64,000 bases of DNA from Heracleum sosnowskyi (GCA_030848705.1 CM061243.1:11185044-11249043), one strand, 5' to 3'; shown: positions 34,039 to 47,021, numbered from the stretch's first letter. Notes: generated by a model from the sequence alone, not told the origin. Numbers and translations: made by a program.

Positions 34039-35457
34039 TGTTCGCACAAAATCACGCAAGCGTACGCGGTCAACAAGTAATATAAGAATAAGTAGAGTTC
34101 GTTCCCACAGAGACTGCTTTGGTTACTATAGTTATGCACTTATGCAACAATGTATGGCTATTGTTCAATGCTAAGACAAGTATCAAAGTTGTGTTTTGAT
34201 TAACTAAATTATCTAAACAATTTATCAAGACTATAATTAAACTAAAGATTGTTGTTGATTACTTATGAGAATAAAACATGGGATCCTAACTTCATTAAGT
34301 ACTTCATCTAGAGTCTTTTGTCTTTAATCAATGCATGTGATGGTTGTGACAACTAATCGGATAACACGAAATCAGTACACGCTACCTTTCAGTATACGTA
34401 TACCAAACCACTCAAACATCCACAAAAGAGATAGAAGTTAAGCAGACACCAATTATGCTTAGACCCTATATGTCTATAAGATTTGAAAACATAACGGTTT
34501 AACGAGCAAGTTATCCATTCATATTACATAGGGCATGTAAGATGGTTAAAATCACCTACGAATCATGCATGACAAACATACACAAACCTATGCTAGCATG
34601 GCAAGTTCTAAACCTCTATATCCACTTTCGCATTCAATGGAGATTAACAAACAACTTAGATGTTAGCTACGCATCCAAGAAGAATAAGCACAACCAAACT
34701 CGGATATCAATTAGCCATCACACACACATCTTTAAAACAATTAACTACTAAAATCCATAAATAAATCCGTTAGAATCCCACGACAACGATTAGTTCATAA
34801 TCGAACCTTTCATCATCGTGGATTCTGATGAAAACATGATAATAATAAGTCTAGAATACTGAATAAAAGTGCTAGGGTTTATGAAAGAACAAACGAGAAT
34901 CCAAAGTATCGCCTAATTAGAAGAATACAAAGAAAAGTTGAAAACTAGATCTTCGTAATCAGCCGTCTTCTTGTTCTCCTCACCGGTGGATGGATAAATA
35001 TGATTGTATGTCAATGTATATCTCAGAAATCGTCCACCAATAGTTTATATAAGCCATAGGGTTGACTGGTCATCTGCTGTTTCCTTTTCTGAGTTGAAAT
35101 TGCCTTTTTCCAGAATGTTTCAGGGGTGGGCGCGCCTGTAGGGCGCGGGCGCGCTTGAAATGATGTCACCTAGGGCGCGGGCGCGCTTGGAAGGGGTGGG
35201 CGCGCCTGACATTCTGTCAAATTTCTTCCTTTTGCTTTTTTCTTGACAATTCATGCTCTCTTCAACTCCGCAACCTCTTGGCTTCCTCAACATTGATCAA
35301 ATAGCACCACATAACCCTAGAAACTTCACCACACTGCTGACGAAGCAACTCTGCATACACTAACACAAAACACATCAAAAACACCACGTACTTGAGAACA
35401 AATGATCAATTTAAGCCGATTTAGGGTGTTCCAAGTAGATATGAAATCCACTTATCA
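34039..35457 (-). repeat. Complete 3' LTR of the minus-strand Athila-like element
   Basis: On the minus strand it starts tgataagtgg and ends gcgaaca. It contains four GGGCGCG-type motifs at about 35,128-35,211. Confidence 0.85.
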
Positions 35458-37141
35458 CACCCCCAAACTTAAACCGATGCTTGTCCTCAAGCATAAACAG
35501 ACTAACTACATATATATAATGCAATGCATGAATGCAACTAATATGAAAATGCAAACTAACCATAACCAATCAACAAGCCAACATATCAAGGAATGCAATC
35601 TTTCAAACAGAGTTCGAACAAATCCCCTTATACTAACAAACAAACACAGAAACGTGTGTGTGTGCAATGCTCATCAATATACTCCCAAACTAAACCAGAC
35701 CATATCCTATTCTTCACCAAAACAACCACAAGCTTATAAACAGAATGAACTCTAGACACAAGAAACCACTTAAAGACACCTCAAAATCCACTTGAGCTAG
35801 ACACGAATTCATGCTTTATTACGACACAGAAACAAAACTTATGCTTATTTGACCGTGCAATGGATGAGACCCCAAAAGGCTTATACAATAATACCCATGT
35901 AGCGAGCGTTAGGTTAGTGGATCCCAGACCGGAAAAGTCTTAGGTCACTAGGCACAAAGTCCCCTAGAACTTAATTGCTCGAGTATTAAAGAGCTCAACC
36001 TGATCAATTTTGCATAAACACAACTAATACAACTTTTTTTTTTAATATGACACAATTTCGGAATGAGTGCGCTTTGCTATTTTCTCATCCCTCCCTAGAC
36101 TACTCATCTTTTCAATGAGCGGCTACTAGCCATTTGACACCTAGCCTTATTGACAACTAGCATGAAATACCTGTTTTCCCCCAAACTTAGACTTAAGTGC
36201 TTCTTCAATTTCAAGAGAATAGAAGAACATTCTAAATATAAGCAAGTGATTAAATTCTATCATCCAAACAAACATGGTCTGATCAAATTCAAAAGCAACC
36301 AATGAGACTTATGAAATTATTTTGTTTCTGGCATGCAAGTCAATTCATAGGAACTTAATCAACCCTCTATCTATCACTACCACACTCCCATCAACATCGA
36401 CTCATCAACCAGGAAATAGCCAAGTCCTAAGGGATCATGAAATATGCTATGCAAATGCAACTAAATGAACTCACATAATAGATATAAACACTAATGCAAA
36501 CAGAATGCTCTATATGACAAAAACATGCAAAGATATGAATGAACTAACTACATATGCAATATGAAACCTATATGAACACACAAACTAACATTCCTCAATT
36601 ATCACCCCCAAACTTACAATATTCAATGTCCTCATTGAAGGTAATAAAAAGGAAAGATGCAGAGAATACCTAATCATCAGCAGGACCACCCTCCTCGGGT
36701 GGTGTATCCGGTGGTGGATAGACAGAATCCACTCCAAAGTTAGGCCAAACAACATCAACTCCAGTGGCGCGGAATGCAATACCCAACGCCAGAGTCAAGT
36801 CCTGAGCAAAGCGACGATTGATGTCGTGCATGGCGTCTATATGCCGAGTCAGCCGCCTATACTGAGCATCACCAAAGTCAGACCTATCAACCTCTCGCTG
36901 AATCCCAGATGGATCCTAGGGGGAAACAACACAAACTCTTTTTTGTCTTTTTTTTTCTTTCCTGTGAACAGTGACCCACGCGCGGGTGCGCTTGGAAGGG
37001 CGCGGGCGCGCCTATTTTCTGTCCAGAAAATATTTTTTTGATTTTTTTGATTTTTTTTAACAGAACAATACTATAACAATTGCGTGGGTTGCCTCCCACG
37101 AAGCGCTTGTTTTACGTCAATAGCTTGACGTGAATCCTTTT
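35458..37141 (-). other. 3' non-coding region of the minus-strand Athila-like element
   Basis: Contains the polypurine tract (cacccccaaactt on the plus strand) next to the LTR, the conserved Athila sentence at 37,083-37,102 (reverse complement of gcttcgtgggaggcaaccca), and GC-rich gggcgcgggcgcgcct motifs at 36,978-37,013. No convincing ORF. Confidence 0.65.
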
Positions 37142-39550
37142 TCATCCAGTCGCAAGAACGGTGAACGTCGACTCACGGTTCACCGTATTACCAACGTCAT
37201 AATTCAGCCACTGACCATTAACCTTGAACGCTTCGTCCGGAAACTTATGGAAAATCTCTACTGCATCATGCGGAAATGCTGATTTAACCGTGATAGGCTC
37301 CGACCACCTCGACTTACGCTTTCCTGGAAAAAATCTGAAGCGAGACTTGAAACGCAGAACTAGCTGACCAGGCACAAATGAATGTTTCACCACCCCTCTT
37401 TCATGCCAGTCCTTAACCTTCTCCTTATATAGCATGTTGCTCTCGTAGACTTTACCATACCTCAATTGATCCTGCAGTGGTTGGAGTTCAAGTGTAGGAA
37501 CTTCTTCCATATATGGTTTAAGTCGCTCCTGAGAATTGTTCAGCTCTGCTAATCCAAGAGATTCGAATGGCGCATCAATTTTTCTTTTCCACGGAGGTGC
37601 ATTCAACAACTGAAGTTGCTCTACTCTTTCTTCGTCTTCGATATCAGAATCCCCTATCAAGACTCTCTCCAATGTATATGACTTCAGCGGTTGTTCAATC
37701 TCTGTATTGACGACAGAATCGACCATCTCCAATTTAAAGCACTCTTCTTCCTCAGTTGGAAATTTCATTGCCTTGAACACGTTAAAAGTGACCTTCTGAT
37801 TTTGAACCCTCATTGTAAGCTCTCCTTTCTGCACATCGATCAAAGTACGGCCTGTAGCCAAGAACGGTCTTCCCAAGATAATCGGAATCTTCTTGTCTTC
37901 CTCAAAGTCCAGAATAACAAAATCAGCAGGAAAAATGAGCTTATCCACTTTAACCAAAACATCCTCCACTATACCCCTTGGATATGTGATCGACCGATCA
38001 GCCAACTGCAAAGACATGTTCGTAGGTTTCGGTTCAGGAAGTCCAAGTTGCATGAAGACAGACAACGACATCAGATTAGTACTAGCTCCCAAGTCACACA
38101 AGCACTTGTTGAAAGATAGATTGCCGATAGTGCACGGTATGGTGAAACTCCCTGGATCCTTGAGTTTAGGAGGTAACTTCTGCTGTAGAATAGCACTGCA
38201 CTCTTCAGTTAGAGCGACGGTCTCCAAATCCTCGAGCTTCAACTTCCGAGATAGAATACCCTTCATGAACTTTGCGTAGCTCGGCATTTGTTCTAGAGCT
38301 TCCGCAAAAGGTACATTGATATGCAATTTCTTAAAAACTTCGAGAAACTTAGCAAACTGCTTATCCAACTTCTGCTTTTGAAGACGTTTAGGGAATGGCG
38401 GAGGAGGATAGACCTCCTTGGTCTATGTATTCTGCTTCAGAACAGATTTCTCAGTAGAAAGGTCACGCTTTTCCGCTTCGTTTCCCCCCAAACTGGCTTT
38501 TTCTTCTTTTTCTTCATTTTCTGGCAGAACCTCAGGCGCGGGCGCGCTCCCTAGGGCGCGGGCGCGCTCCACCTTCTGCTGGAAATCCAGAATTTTTTCG
38601 TTTTCTGCTTTTTCTGAGTTCTGGTCACTCGTAACCTTTCCAGAACGTAAAGTAACTGCTTTTACATGTTCCTTGACCTCTCTCTTGTCAAGATTAGCTT
38701 CCGTATCACTAGGGAGAGTTCCCTATGGTCTATTCAACAAAGCATTGGCAATCTGACCGATTTGATTCTCCAGAGTCTTGATGGAAACAGCTTGGCTCTT
38801 GCACATTAGCCTCAATTCCTCCAATTCAGACTTTTCATTCGATGTCTGACCAACATTGCCATGAGATGGTTGTTGAAAACCTGGTGGTTGATACGGTTGC
38901 CTTGGAGCATATTGCTGCTGAAAACCAGAAGAGTTGAATGGCTTAGCTCCAAATTGCTGACCTTGATACTGCTGATACGGTTGTTGTGGCTGATTCTCAC
39001 CACCCTGATTGTTACTCCAGCTGAAGTTAGGATGGTTCCTGTTGTTGGGATGATAAGCATTAGGCACTGGCTGCTGTGGTCTCTGAAAATTGCTCACAAA
39101 CTGAGCCGATTCATTCGATATGGCACACTGAGTCGTGTCATGTGCACCTGCACAAAGCTCGCAAACACTAGCCATCTGCTGAACTCCATAGTTAGTCAGA
39201 AAATCGACCTTCATTGACAAAGCCTTCAGCTGAGCTGCTATTGCCGTAGCTGCATCCACTTCCAGAACTCCTGCTACCTTGCCTTGTGATAACCTCTGAG
39301 TTGGATTCTGGTATTCATTAGCAGCCATCATCTCAATAAGTTCATAAGCCTCATCGTAGCTTTTAGCCCAAAGAGCTCCACCTGATGCCGCATCAAGCAT
39401 TGGTCGAGATTGACCTCCCAAACCATTATAGAAACAATTGATCACCATCCAATCAGGCATTCCATGATGAGGACACTTCCTAAGCATCTCTTTGTAGCGC
39501 TCCCAAGCTTCACATAAAGTTTCTCCAGAATGCTGTGCAAACTGAGACAA
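37142..39550 (-). pseudogene. Athila-like gag-protease fused in frame to an integrase C-terminus
   Basis: A single minus-strand frame carries stops at 38,723-38,725 and 38,423-38,425, both TAG in contexts fitting CAG. The gag N-terminus is deleted; it begins at QFAQHSGETLCEAWERYKEM. The retropepsin (DLGASTNLMS) follows, with PIILGRPFLATG. After the pre-RT sentence LELQPLQDQLRY the frame passes directly into KVYESNMLYKEKVKDWHERG and FPGKRKSRWSEP, then AVEI. That is the integrase C-terminal end of this lineage. RT, RNase H and the integrase core are gone, with the frame preserved at about 37,460. The linker encodes RARALGSAPAPE from the GGGCGCG-type motif. Confidence 0.85.
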
Positions 39551-40815
39551 GTATCAAAGTTGTGTTTTGATTAACTAAATTATCTAAACAATTTATCAGG
39601 ACTATAATTAAACTAAAGATTGTTGTTGATTACTTATGAGAATAAAACATGGGATCCTAACTTCATTAAGTACTTCATCTAGAGTCTTTTGTCTTTAATC
39701 AATGCATGTGACGGTTGTGACAACTAATCGGATAACACGAAATCAGTACACGCTGCCTTTCAGTATATGTATACCAAACCACTCAAACATCCACAAAAGA
39801 GATAGAAGTTAAGCAGACACCAATTATGCTTAGACCCTATATGTCTATAAGATTTGAAAATATAACGGTTTAACGAGCAAGTTATCCATTCAGATTACAT
39901 AGGGCAGGTAAGATGGTTAAAATCACCTATGAATCATGCATGACAAACATACACAAACCTATGCTAGCATGGCAAGTTCTAAACCTCTATATCCACTTTC
40001 GCATTCAATAGAGATTAACAAACAACTTAGATGTTCGCTACGCATCCAAGAAGAATAAGCACAACCAAACTAGGATATCAATTAGCCATCACAGACACAT
40101 CTTTAAAACAATTAACTACTAAAATCCATAAATAAATCCGTTAGAATCCCACGACAACGATTAGTTCATAATCGAACCTTTAATCATCGTGGGTTCTGAT
40201 GAAAACATGATAATAATAAGTCTAGAATACTGAATAAAAGTGCTAGGGTTTATGAAAGAACAAACGAGAATCCAAAGTATCGCCTAATTAGAAGAATACA
40301 AAGAAAAGTTGAAAACTAGATCTTCGTAATCAGCCGTCTTCTTGTTCGTCTCACCGGTGGATGGATAAATATGATTGTATATCAATGTATATCTCAGAAA
40401 TCGTCCACCAATAGTTTATATAAGCCATAGGGTTGACTGGTCATCTGCTGTTTCCTTTTCTGAGTTAAAATTGCCTTTTTCCAGAATGTTTCAGGGGTGG
40501 GCGCGGGCGCGCTTGAAATGATGTCACCTAGGGCGCGGGCACGCTTGGAAGGGGTGGGCGCGCCTGACATTCTGTCAAATTTCTTCCTTTTGCTTTTTCC
40601 TTGACAATTCATGCTCTCTTCAACTCCGCAACCTCTTGGTTTCCTCAACATTGATCAAATAGCACCACATAACCCTAGAAACTTCACCACACTGCTGATG
40701 AAGCAACTCTGCATACACTAACACAAAACACATAAAAAACACCACGTACTTGAGAACAAACGATCAATTTAAGCCGATTTAGGGTGTTCCAAGTAGATAT
40801 GAAATCCACTTATCA
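39545..40815 (-). repeat. Truncated 5' LTR of the minus-strand Athila-like element
   Basis: Matches 34,174-35,457. The remaining 135 bp and the PBS are deleted; the breakpoint joins agacaagtatc to gag. It has one fewer gggcgcg unit than the complete LTR, consistent with slippage between short repeats. Confidence 0.85.
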
Positions 40816-40957
40816 GCATGTTTGGTAGTCTGGGAAGCACTTCCAATCCTCTTTCCACTCTCTTCCTATAGTAAGGAACATTCTCCATTAGAAATCTTCG
40901 TAGAGTGTCGGCTGCTTTGTCCTTCTCCATTGATGTGAATCTAGTGGATCTAAGATA
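40816..40957 (-). pseudogene. Relic of the copia 'third ORF', part 2
   Basis: Reverse complement of about 61,215-61,352 in the copia element. Together with 33,932-34,038 it is one continuous old fragment split by the Athila-like insertion. At the place of the TGA at 61,337 this relic has an arginine codon. Confidence 0.85.
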
Positions 40958-41421
40958 TAATTAATGATTCGTTGGAAAGGCTCAATAATTAAGGCCCAAA
41001 ACCCTGATTATTTATTAATTTCGTAATTAATAAATAGGGAAAATATACAACTCATGAAAAGAGTCCAAAATATGGTAAATTCATCAAAGAAGGATCCAGA
41101 ATCCCAATTAATGAGTCATAGCCTTTATCAACAAGGAAAAGACTTATTCATCAAGAAATACGATGTTTATCCATTATCAAAAAGGAGACTTATTAGCTAA
41201 GACTCCTAAACATACCATAAATACAAGGCTCCAGACGCCTATATAAGGACCCTGATCCTACAATCAGAACTACGTCTTTGGCTTGATTCTCAGCACCGAT
41301 TGAGATACGTAGGAATCTTTTGAGGACCGATTTAGTCTCGAAACACAAGTGCAGCCATTAAAGCTCGAAAGCTCATAAATCCTAGCAATTAATATACAAG
41401 CACGTTTTTTAATCCATAACA
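40957..41421 (+). repeat. Truncated LTR related to the Ty3 element at 43,046
   Basis: From taattaatga onward it follows the 43,046-43,562 LTR (ccctgattatttattaattt, ctatataaggaccctgatcc, cacaagtgcagccattaaag) and ends in ccataaca. The first 30 or so bases are missing. More diverged than the two LTRs of the intact copy. Confidence 0.8.
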
Positions 41422-41959
41422 ATAATAATATTATTATAACTGCTAATAACTAACTAATTACCTTTTTTATCCAAGTTGTATATTCTTTTTTATATTTTCT
41501 AACTAAAATTTATACTTTTCTATTTTTCCTAACTAAAATCTCTCATTTTCCAAAAATATAACGGGCAGTTACATTTAATAAAATAAAATAAAAATCTTAT
41601 AATTACTAATAACTGAACGTGCAATTCCATTTAATAAAATAAAATATTAATATAATAACTGCTAATAACTAGCCAATTACCTTTTTTGATCCAAGTTATA
41701 TATTCTTTTTTATATTTTCTAACTAAAATTTATACTTTTCTATTTTTCCAAACTAAAATATCTCATTTTTCAAAAATATCACGGGTAGTTCCATTTAATA
41801 AAATAAAATAATAATCTTATAATTACTAATAACTAACTGATTAGCTTTTTTTTAGTCAAATTATATATTCTTTTTTATATTCTCTAAGTAAAATTTCTCC
41901 TAACTAAAAGCTCTCATTTTCCAAAAATATAACGGGCATTTTCATTTAATAAAATAAAA
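41422..41959 (+). repeat. AT-rich tandem repeat, Helitron-like interior
   Basis: About three degenerate units of roughly 200 bp carry taactaactaattacc, ttttttatattttctaac and ccaaaaatataacgggca. They resemble the interior of the Helitron at 16,208, so this is probably a truncated Helitron next to the complete one. Confidence 0.55.
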
Positions 41960-43045
41960 TCTATACTATCTTATAATAGACTAGACGAAACATTAAAAGT
42001 TTGGTCGGTCGGTGCAATATTTTAGTAATTCGTGTTTTACTTAATTACCCTTACTTATCAATTAAAAATATTATTAAATAGTAATATTACCTATTTATAA
42101 CTAATTTCCCTTTTCAGCTAAAATACATTACTTTTTGGTCCTCTATATTTTGGTCACTCAATTCTCCACCATTTCCACCAATTTTCCTAACTAAAATAAC
42201 CAATTTTCCTAACTAAAATAACCAATTTTCTAAAAATAACACGGGCACATTATCTGTATTATATTTTCTAACTTAAACTATTTATCTTCTAAAAATAACA
42301 CGGGCAACGTATATAAAAAAACAACATAATTTAATATAATTATTAATAAATAACTAACTGTCTTTTTCAGCACATTGGTGTTTTATATTTTCTAACTAAA
42401 ACAACTCATATTCTAAAAATAACACGGACAACATATATATGATGGTTATATTATTATATATTTATAAACAAATATCTTTTCCAGTGAAAACACATTATTT
42501 ACTTTATATTTTATAACTAAAACAACTCATCTTCTAAAAAAAACACGGGCGATGTATATATAAAATAATTATATATTATATATAATTATAATAAATAATC
42601 AGTTGCCTTTGTCAACTATGCATTACCTATTTTATATTTTCTAACTTAAACAACTAATCTTCTAAATATAAGACGTGCAACACATGTTTAAAAAAGTAAT
42701 ATAATTTTATATAATTATCAATAAATAACTAATTTCCTTTTTCAGCACATCACCTATTTTATGTTTTCTAACTCAAACAACTCATTATCTAAAAATAACA
42801 CGGGAGACATATATATCTAATGGTAATATTATTATATTAAACTTATAAATTCCATGTTTATCATAAATTTTTATAATTTTCGATTCAAATAAAATAATTA
42901 ATTAAAGATAAAACTAATTGAATATTGAGAGAAACCTATTGCACAAACACATATTTTGATATTTGCAGTTTAGTCCCTTTGTTTGCAACTACATAAATAC
43001 AACATCGAGTTCAACAACCACATATAACTATTTAAATTTTAAAAT
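41960..43045 (+). mobile_element. Helitron, left part (split by nested retrotransposons)
   Basis: The 5' end TCTATACTATCTTATAATAG follows A at 41,959. The interior is degenerate tandem units (ttttctaactaaaacaactc, aaaaataacacgggcaac). Its 3' end is at 63,235, so the original Helitron was about 1.2 kb. Confidence 0.8.
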
Positions 43046-43562
43046 TGATATGGGCTAAAAATAACCCTAGAAATGTAATTAATGATGTATTAATTAGACC
43101 TAGATTGGTCCAAGAATACAACCCAATATTCAAGGCCCCAAACCCTGATTATTTATTAATTTCGTAATTAATAAATAGGGAAAATATACAGCTCATGAAA
43201 AGAGTCCAAAATATGGTAAATTTATGAAAGAAGGATCCAGAATCCCAATTAATGAGTCATAGCCTTTATCAACAAGGAAAAGACTTATTCAGCAAGAAAT
43301 ACGATGTTTATCCAATATCAAAAAGGAGACTTATTCGCTAAGACTCCCAAATATACCATAAATACTAGGCTCACGACGCCTATATAAGGACCCTGATCCT
43401 ACAATCAGAACTACGTCTTTGGCTTGATTCTCAATTACGAATTGAGATACGTAGGCATCTAGTGAGGACCGATTTAGTCTCGAAACACAAGTGCAGCCAT
43501 TAAAGCTCGAAGCTCTCTTACCCTAGCATTAAATTCACAAGCTCAGTTTTTATTCCACAACA
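43046..43562 (+). repeat. Left LTR of the Ty3 gag-pro element
   Basis: Starts tgatatgggc and ends ccacaaca, with a TATA-like ctatataagg at 43,380. Differs from the right LTR at about 8 sites. Confidence 0.9.
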
Positions 43563-43564
43563 TT

Positions 43565-43582
43565 TGGCACCGTTTGTGGGAA
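43565..43582 (+). other. Primer binding site of the Ty3 gag-pro element
   Basis: tggcaccgtttgtgggaa starts 2 bp after the LTR. Plant Ty3 elements often have tggcgccgtctgtgggaa here; the tRNA was not identified with certainty. Confidence 0.6.
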
Positions 43583-43595
43583 GAGAACATCAACC

Positions 43596-46054
43596 ATGGC
43601 AAACACATGAAGAACAGCTCGAGATACTCAAACTCCTGTGGATCGCCCTGTCACCTCTGAGGCTGATACTCACGGAAATCAACCACCGCCGACAACTGGC
43701 GCTGAAGGGGCGAATATCCCCACCAACACTCAAGGATCGGAAATCCCGATTTCGGTTGAAGGGACGAATCCCCTGCAGATGGTCATTCATGGATCTAATC
43801 CACAAGAGACCGTTCACCAGCAACCAATCACGACCTCCCCACTGCTCATGAATGCACCCAGCGGTCTTCAACTCCATACTACTGATCTCCCCCAATACGC
43901 AACTCAGACTTTGGGGATGCCAAGCTATGGCATGCCCCCTCGACCCATGGCGGGCGGTAGTGGTCTCAATTCCACGTACCATGAAGCATATGTTCCTCCC
44001 TACATACAAGGTCTGGGACCTCAAAATCAACAAACTCGACTAACCCCTTTGATTCAAGATTACTTGGGTCCCTATACCGAGGATGAAAATTATACATCTG
44101 AAGAAGAGAGGGATGTCGCCCCAAGGAGGAGACGTTCTTCCCAACCAAATCGGGAACAACCCCAAACAACAAAGGAGAAAATTGCGGCCCATGAGGCAGA
44201 GAGACCGCAAGACTCAAGAAACTCCTTGCTGAAGAAGAGGCTGCCAAAGCTCAAAGCCGAACAACTGGAAGAGTCCCGATAATCAACTTGGACCCAACAC
44301 CAAGAAGGACTAAGAGGGCTGAAGCCCCAAGGGGTGATCCTAGTGTTTTGTTGCCCCTAGGAGATCCTGATGATCCAACACCACCGTTCACTCAAGACAT
44401 CATGAAGGCCACCATATCCAGGAAATTTAAGATGCCAACGATCAAAGCTTATGATGGAACGGGGGATCCCGCTATTCATGTAAGAACTTTCTCCAATGCA
44501 CTGCTGTTGCAACCAACCAATGATGCGGTCAAGTGTAGGGCGTTTCCACAAACCTTGGCAGACATGGCCCAACGCTGGTATAGCCGTCTTCCTCCCAACT
44601 CTATTGGGTCTTTTAAGGAATTAAGCAAAGCGTTTATCAATCAGTTTGTTACTGGAAGGGTGCATGAAAAGAGTTCTGCATCTCTTATCGGAATCCAGCA
44701 AGGAAAGAATGAATCCTTGAGGGAATACATAAATCGATTCACTAGGGAGGCTCTGAAAGTCCCGGACTTGGAGGACAAAGTAGCTATGATAGCCCTGCAA
44801 CAAGGAACCATTGATGATCACTTCAAGAGATCGTTGGCAAAGCATCCACCCGAAAGCATGTTGAAGCTTCAAGACAGAGCCGGAAAGTATATCAAGGCCG
44901 AGGAAAGTATGAAGAAATATGAACCCACTGTTGAGGGAAGTGAAAACGGAAAAAAGAGAAAGGAGACTCAAGAGTATGACGCTAGGGACAAATATCCCAG
45001 GACAGCGAAAGATTCTGACTCTTCACCTAAAAGGAACAATTTTGGACCCAGGTTCAATGAGTATGCAAGGTTGAACACCTCAAGAAGTCAATTTCTCATG
45101 GATATCGAGAAGGAAGAAGATCTTCGATGGCCAAAACCGCTAAGATCCGACTTGGAGAAACGGAACAAGAATCAATTCTGCCGTTTCCATAAAGAAGTTG
45201 GTCATGACACCGACGATTGTAGACAACTGAAAGATGAGATCGAGTTCTTAATCCGAAGAGGAAAACTCGATAAGTTCACTAAGGATGGGAGCCGAGGAAA
45301 TCAACAAGGAAACTATGAAAGGAAAGAATATGATAGGAGGGACAACGACCAAGATCGTAATCCTAAGCCCCGAGGGCCTGTCATCAACATGATATTTGGA
45401 GGACCGACTGCTGCTGGGTCCTCCCGAAACTCAAGGAAAGCTTATGCCCGAGAGGTAATGACTGTTGTAGGAGAAGCACCGAAACGTGCCAAGACAGAAG
45501 TGGCTATTAGCTTTGATGATTCTGATCTTGAAGGGGTGAAGTTCCCCCATGATGACCCGTTGGTCATTATACCTGTAATAGGCAACTCTAAAACCAAGAG
45601 GGTTCTGGTAGATAGCGGAGCTTCCGTGGACATCTTGTTCCATGATGCCTTCATCAAGATGGGATATACCGATTCGCAACTGACTTCTTCAAACATGCCC
45701 ATATACGGGTTCAATGGGGTTGAATCTAAAGTAGAGGGAACTATTCAGCTCCCTATGACAATAGGGCAAGGTTCACAAACAACAACTCAAATGCTGAACT
45801 TCGTGGTGATAAAGGCAACCTCGACTTATAATGCAATCCTTGGAAGGACAGGCCTTCATGCATTCAAGGCCGTTGCCTCAAATTACCATTTGAAAATCAA
45901 GTTCCCAACAAGGAATGGGGTTGGTGAAGAACAAGGAGATCAAAAGATGGCTAGGAGTTGCTATGTAGCCGCGTTAAGGCCTGATGGAGTCGGGGGGCAG
46001 GTTCTCCCAATCGAGGTTATGGATTCGAGAAACGATGAAGAAAGAAGGGACTGA
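43596..46054 (+). pseudogene. Ty3 gag-protease frame with one early stop and one frameshift
   Basis: The frame opens at ATG 43,596, meets TGA at 43,608 (fits CGA to TGA), and loses frame near 44,212 (one base missing). It then runs open from 44,219 to the stop at 46,052-46,054. The N-terminal 200 residues are Pro/Gln/Thr-rich. The gag domain covers PTIKAYDGTGDPAIHV, then MAQRWYSRLPPNSIGSF and the LREYINRFTREAL region. A zinc-knuckle-like CRFHKEVGHDTDDC follows. The retropepsin active site is VDSGASVDILF and its second half NAILGRTGLHAF. The frame ends soon after the protease in EERRD, with no polymerase domains. It is normal-looking apart from the two breaks. Confidence 0.85.
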
Positions 46055-47010
46055 GATGCTAAGAACATGGCATGCCTCAAATTTGAAAGTTTATTATGTT
46101 TAAGTGTTTCCTAAAAGGATCCACAAATAGGACAAGTAGTAATAAGGTCGACGAAACCATTCTGAGCTCTTAAGCTCTTAGTAGGAAGTAAAGTACTATG
46201 TAAGGGTCGAACCCTCTTTTCAAAAAATACTTCAAGTTCTTTTTCACTATTTTATTACTTATCTTTGTTTGGGCATTTCCTTATTGTTTTACTAAAGAGC
46301 AAGTTGTACCAGCAGCACGTGATCAAAGTGCCAGCCCATTTAAGAGGCCAAGTACTAGGAATTGCCTTACAAAAGATAAGTTAAATAAATATAAGTGAGC
46401 AAGAATGACAAAACTGAATATGCATAAATAAGTTGCATAAACCCCGAAGAAGAAGTATCGAACAAAAAGACTACTAGATCGAAAAAATAACATGCATGGA
46501 TAGAAGATCCTGAAGGATCAAAGAGTTATGTTACAAGCATCAAATAAATCTTAAAGTCCATGAAAGGACCCTGAATAAAAGCAAGATATAGAGCCACACA
46601 TGGCCAATAAAATTTGATCTAAGTCATCAGACGAGTCCTTGTCAAGGACAGGAGCATCTAAGTCCTCTATGAAGTCATCAGTAGGCTCGGACTCCTCCAT
46701 TGGCAAAAAGAAGTATCAGAAGTATACCAAAAAGGCAAGCTGCCTTGAAATGAATCCCCAATTTAGATTAAAAAGTCATGAAGACCACGATTCTTAAAAT
46801 TGGAAGATCAATTGTAGCCCTAAAGACCTCAAGCTCAAACTAAAAACCTAAAGAGGCCTATTGGAAGAATGTTAATATATGGGTTGAAACCCCTGAAAAT
46901 TGAGGAAGTAGAGCTCAGAACGAGCTTCGATTCGATATACTGCAAGCTCAAATTAAAGAAACGAGTGGAACGTTATGTCTGTCTTCGTTCATGAAGACCT
47001 CTCGATGTGA
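46055..47010 (+). other. Non-coding part of the Ty3 gag-pro element
   Basis: No ORF, no internal repeat that I can see. It separates the gag-pro frame from the tandem arrays. Confidence 0.5.
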
Positions 47011-47021
47011 AACTTATGGTA

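Larger units (their letters stand above)
34039..40815 (-). mobile_element. Minus-strand Athila-like Ty3 element, internally deleted, TSD gcatg
   Basis: The element is flanked by gcatg at 34,034-34,038 and 40,816-40,820 and reads on the minus strand. The left (3') LTR is complete (34,039-35,457, 1,419 bp). The right (5') LTR (39,545-40,815) has lost its last 135 bp together with the PBS and the start of gag. A second deletion removed RT, RNase H and most of integrase. Subfamily-level LTR differences separate it from the plus-strand element, though the LTR ends are shared. Confidence 0.9.

Noticed and set aside
43564..43590. Met-tRNA primer site in the Ty3 gag-pro element
   Set aside because: The sequence is tggcaccgtttgtgggaa, not tggtatcagagc, so it uses a different tRNA.
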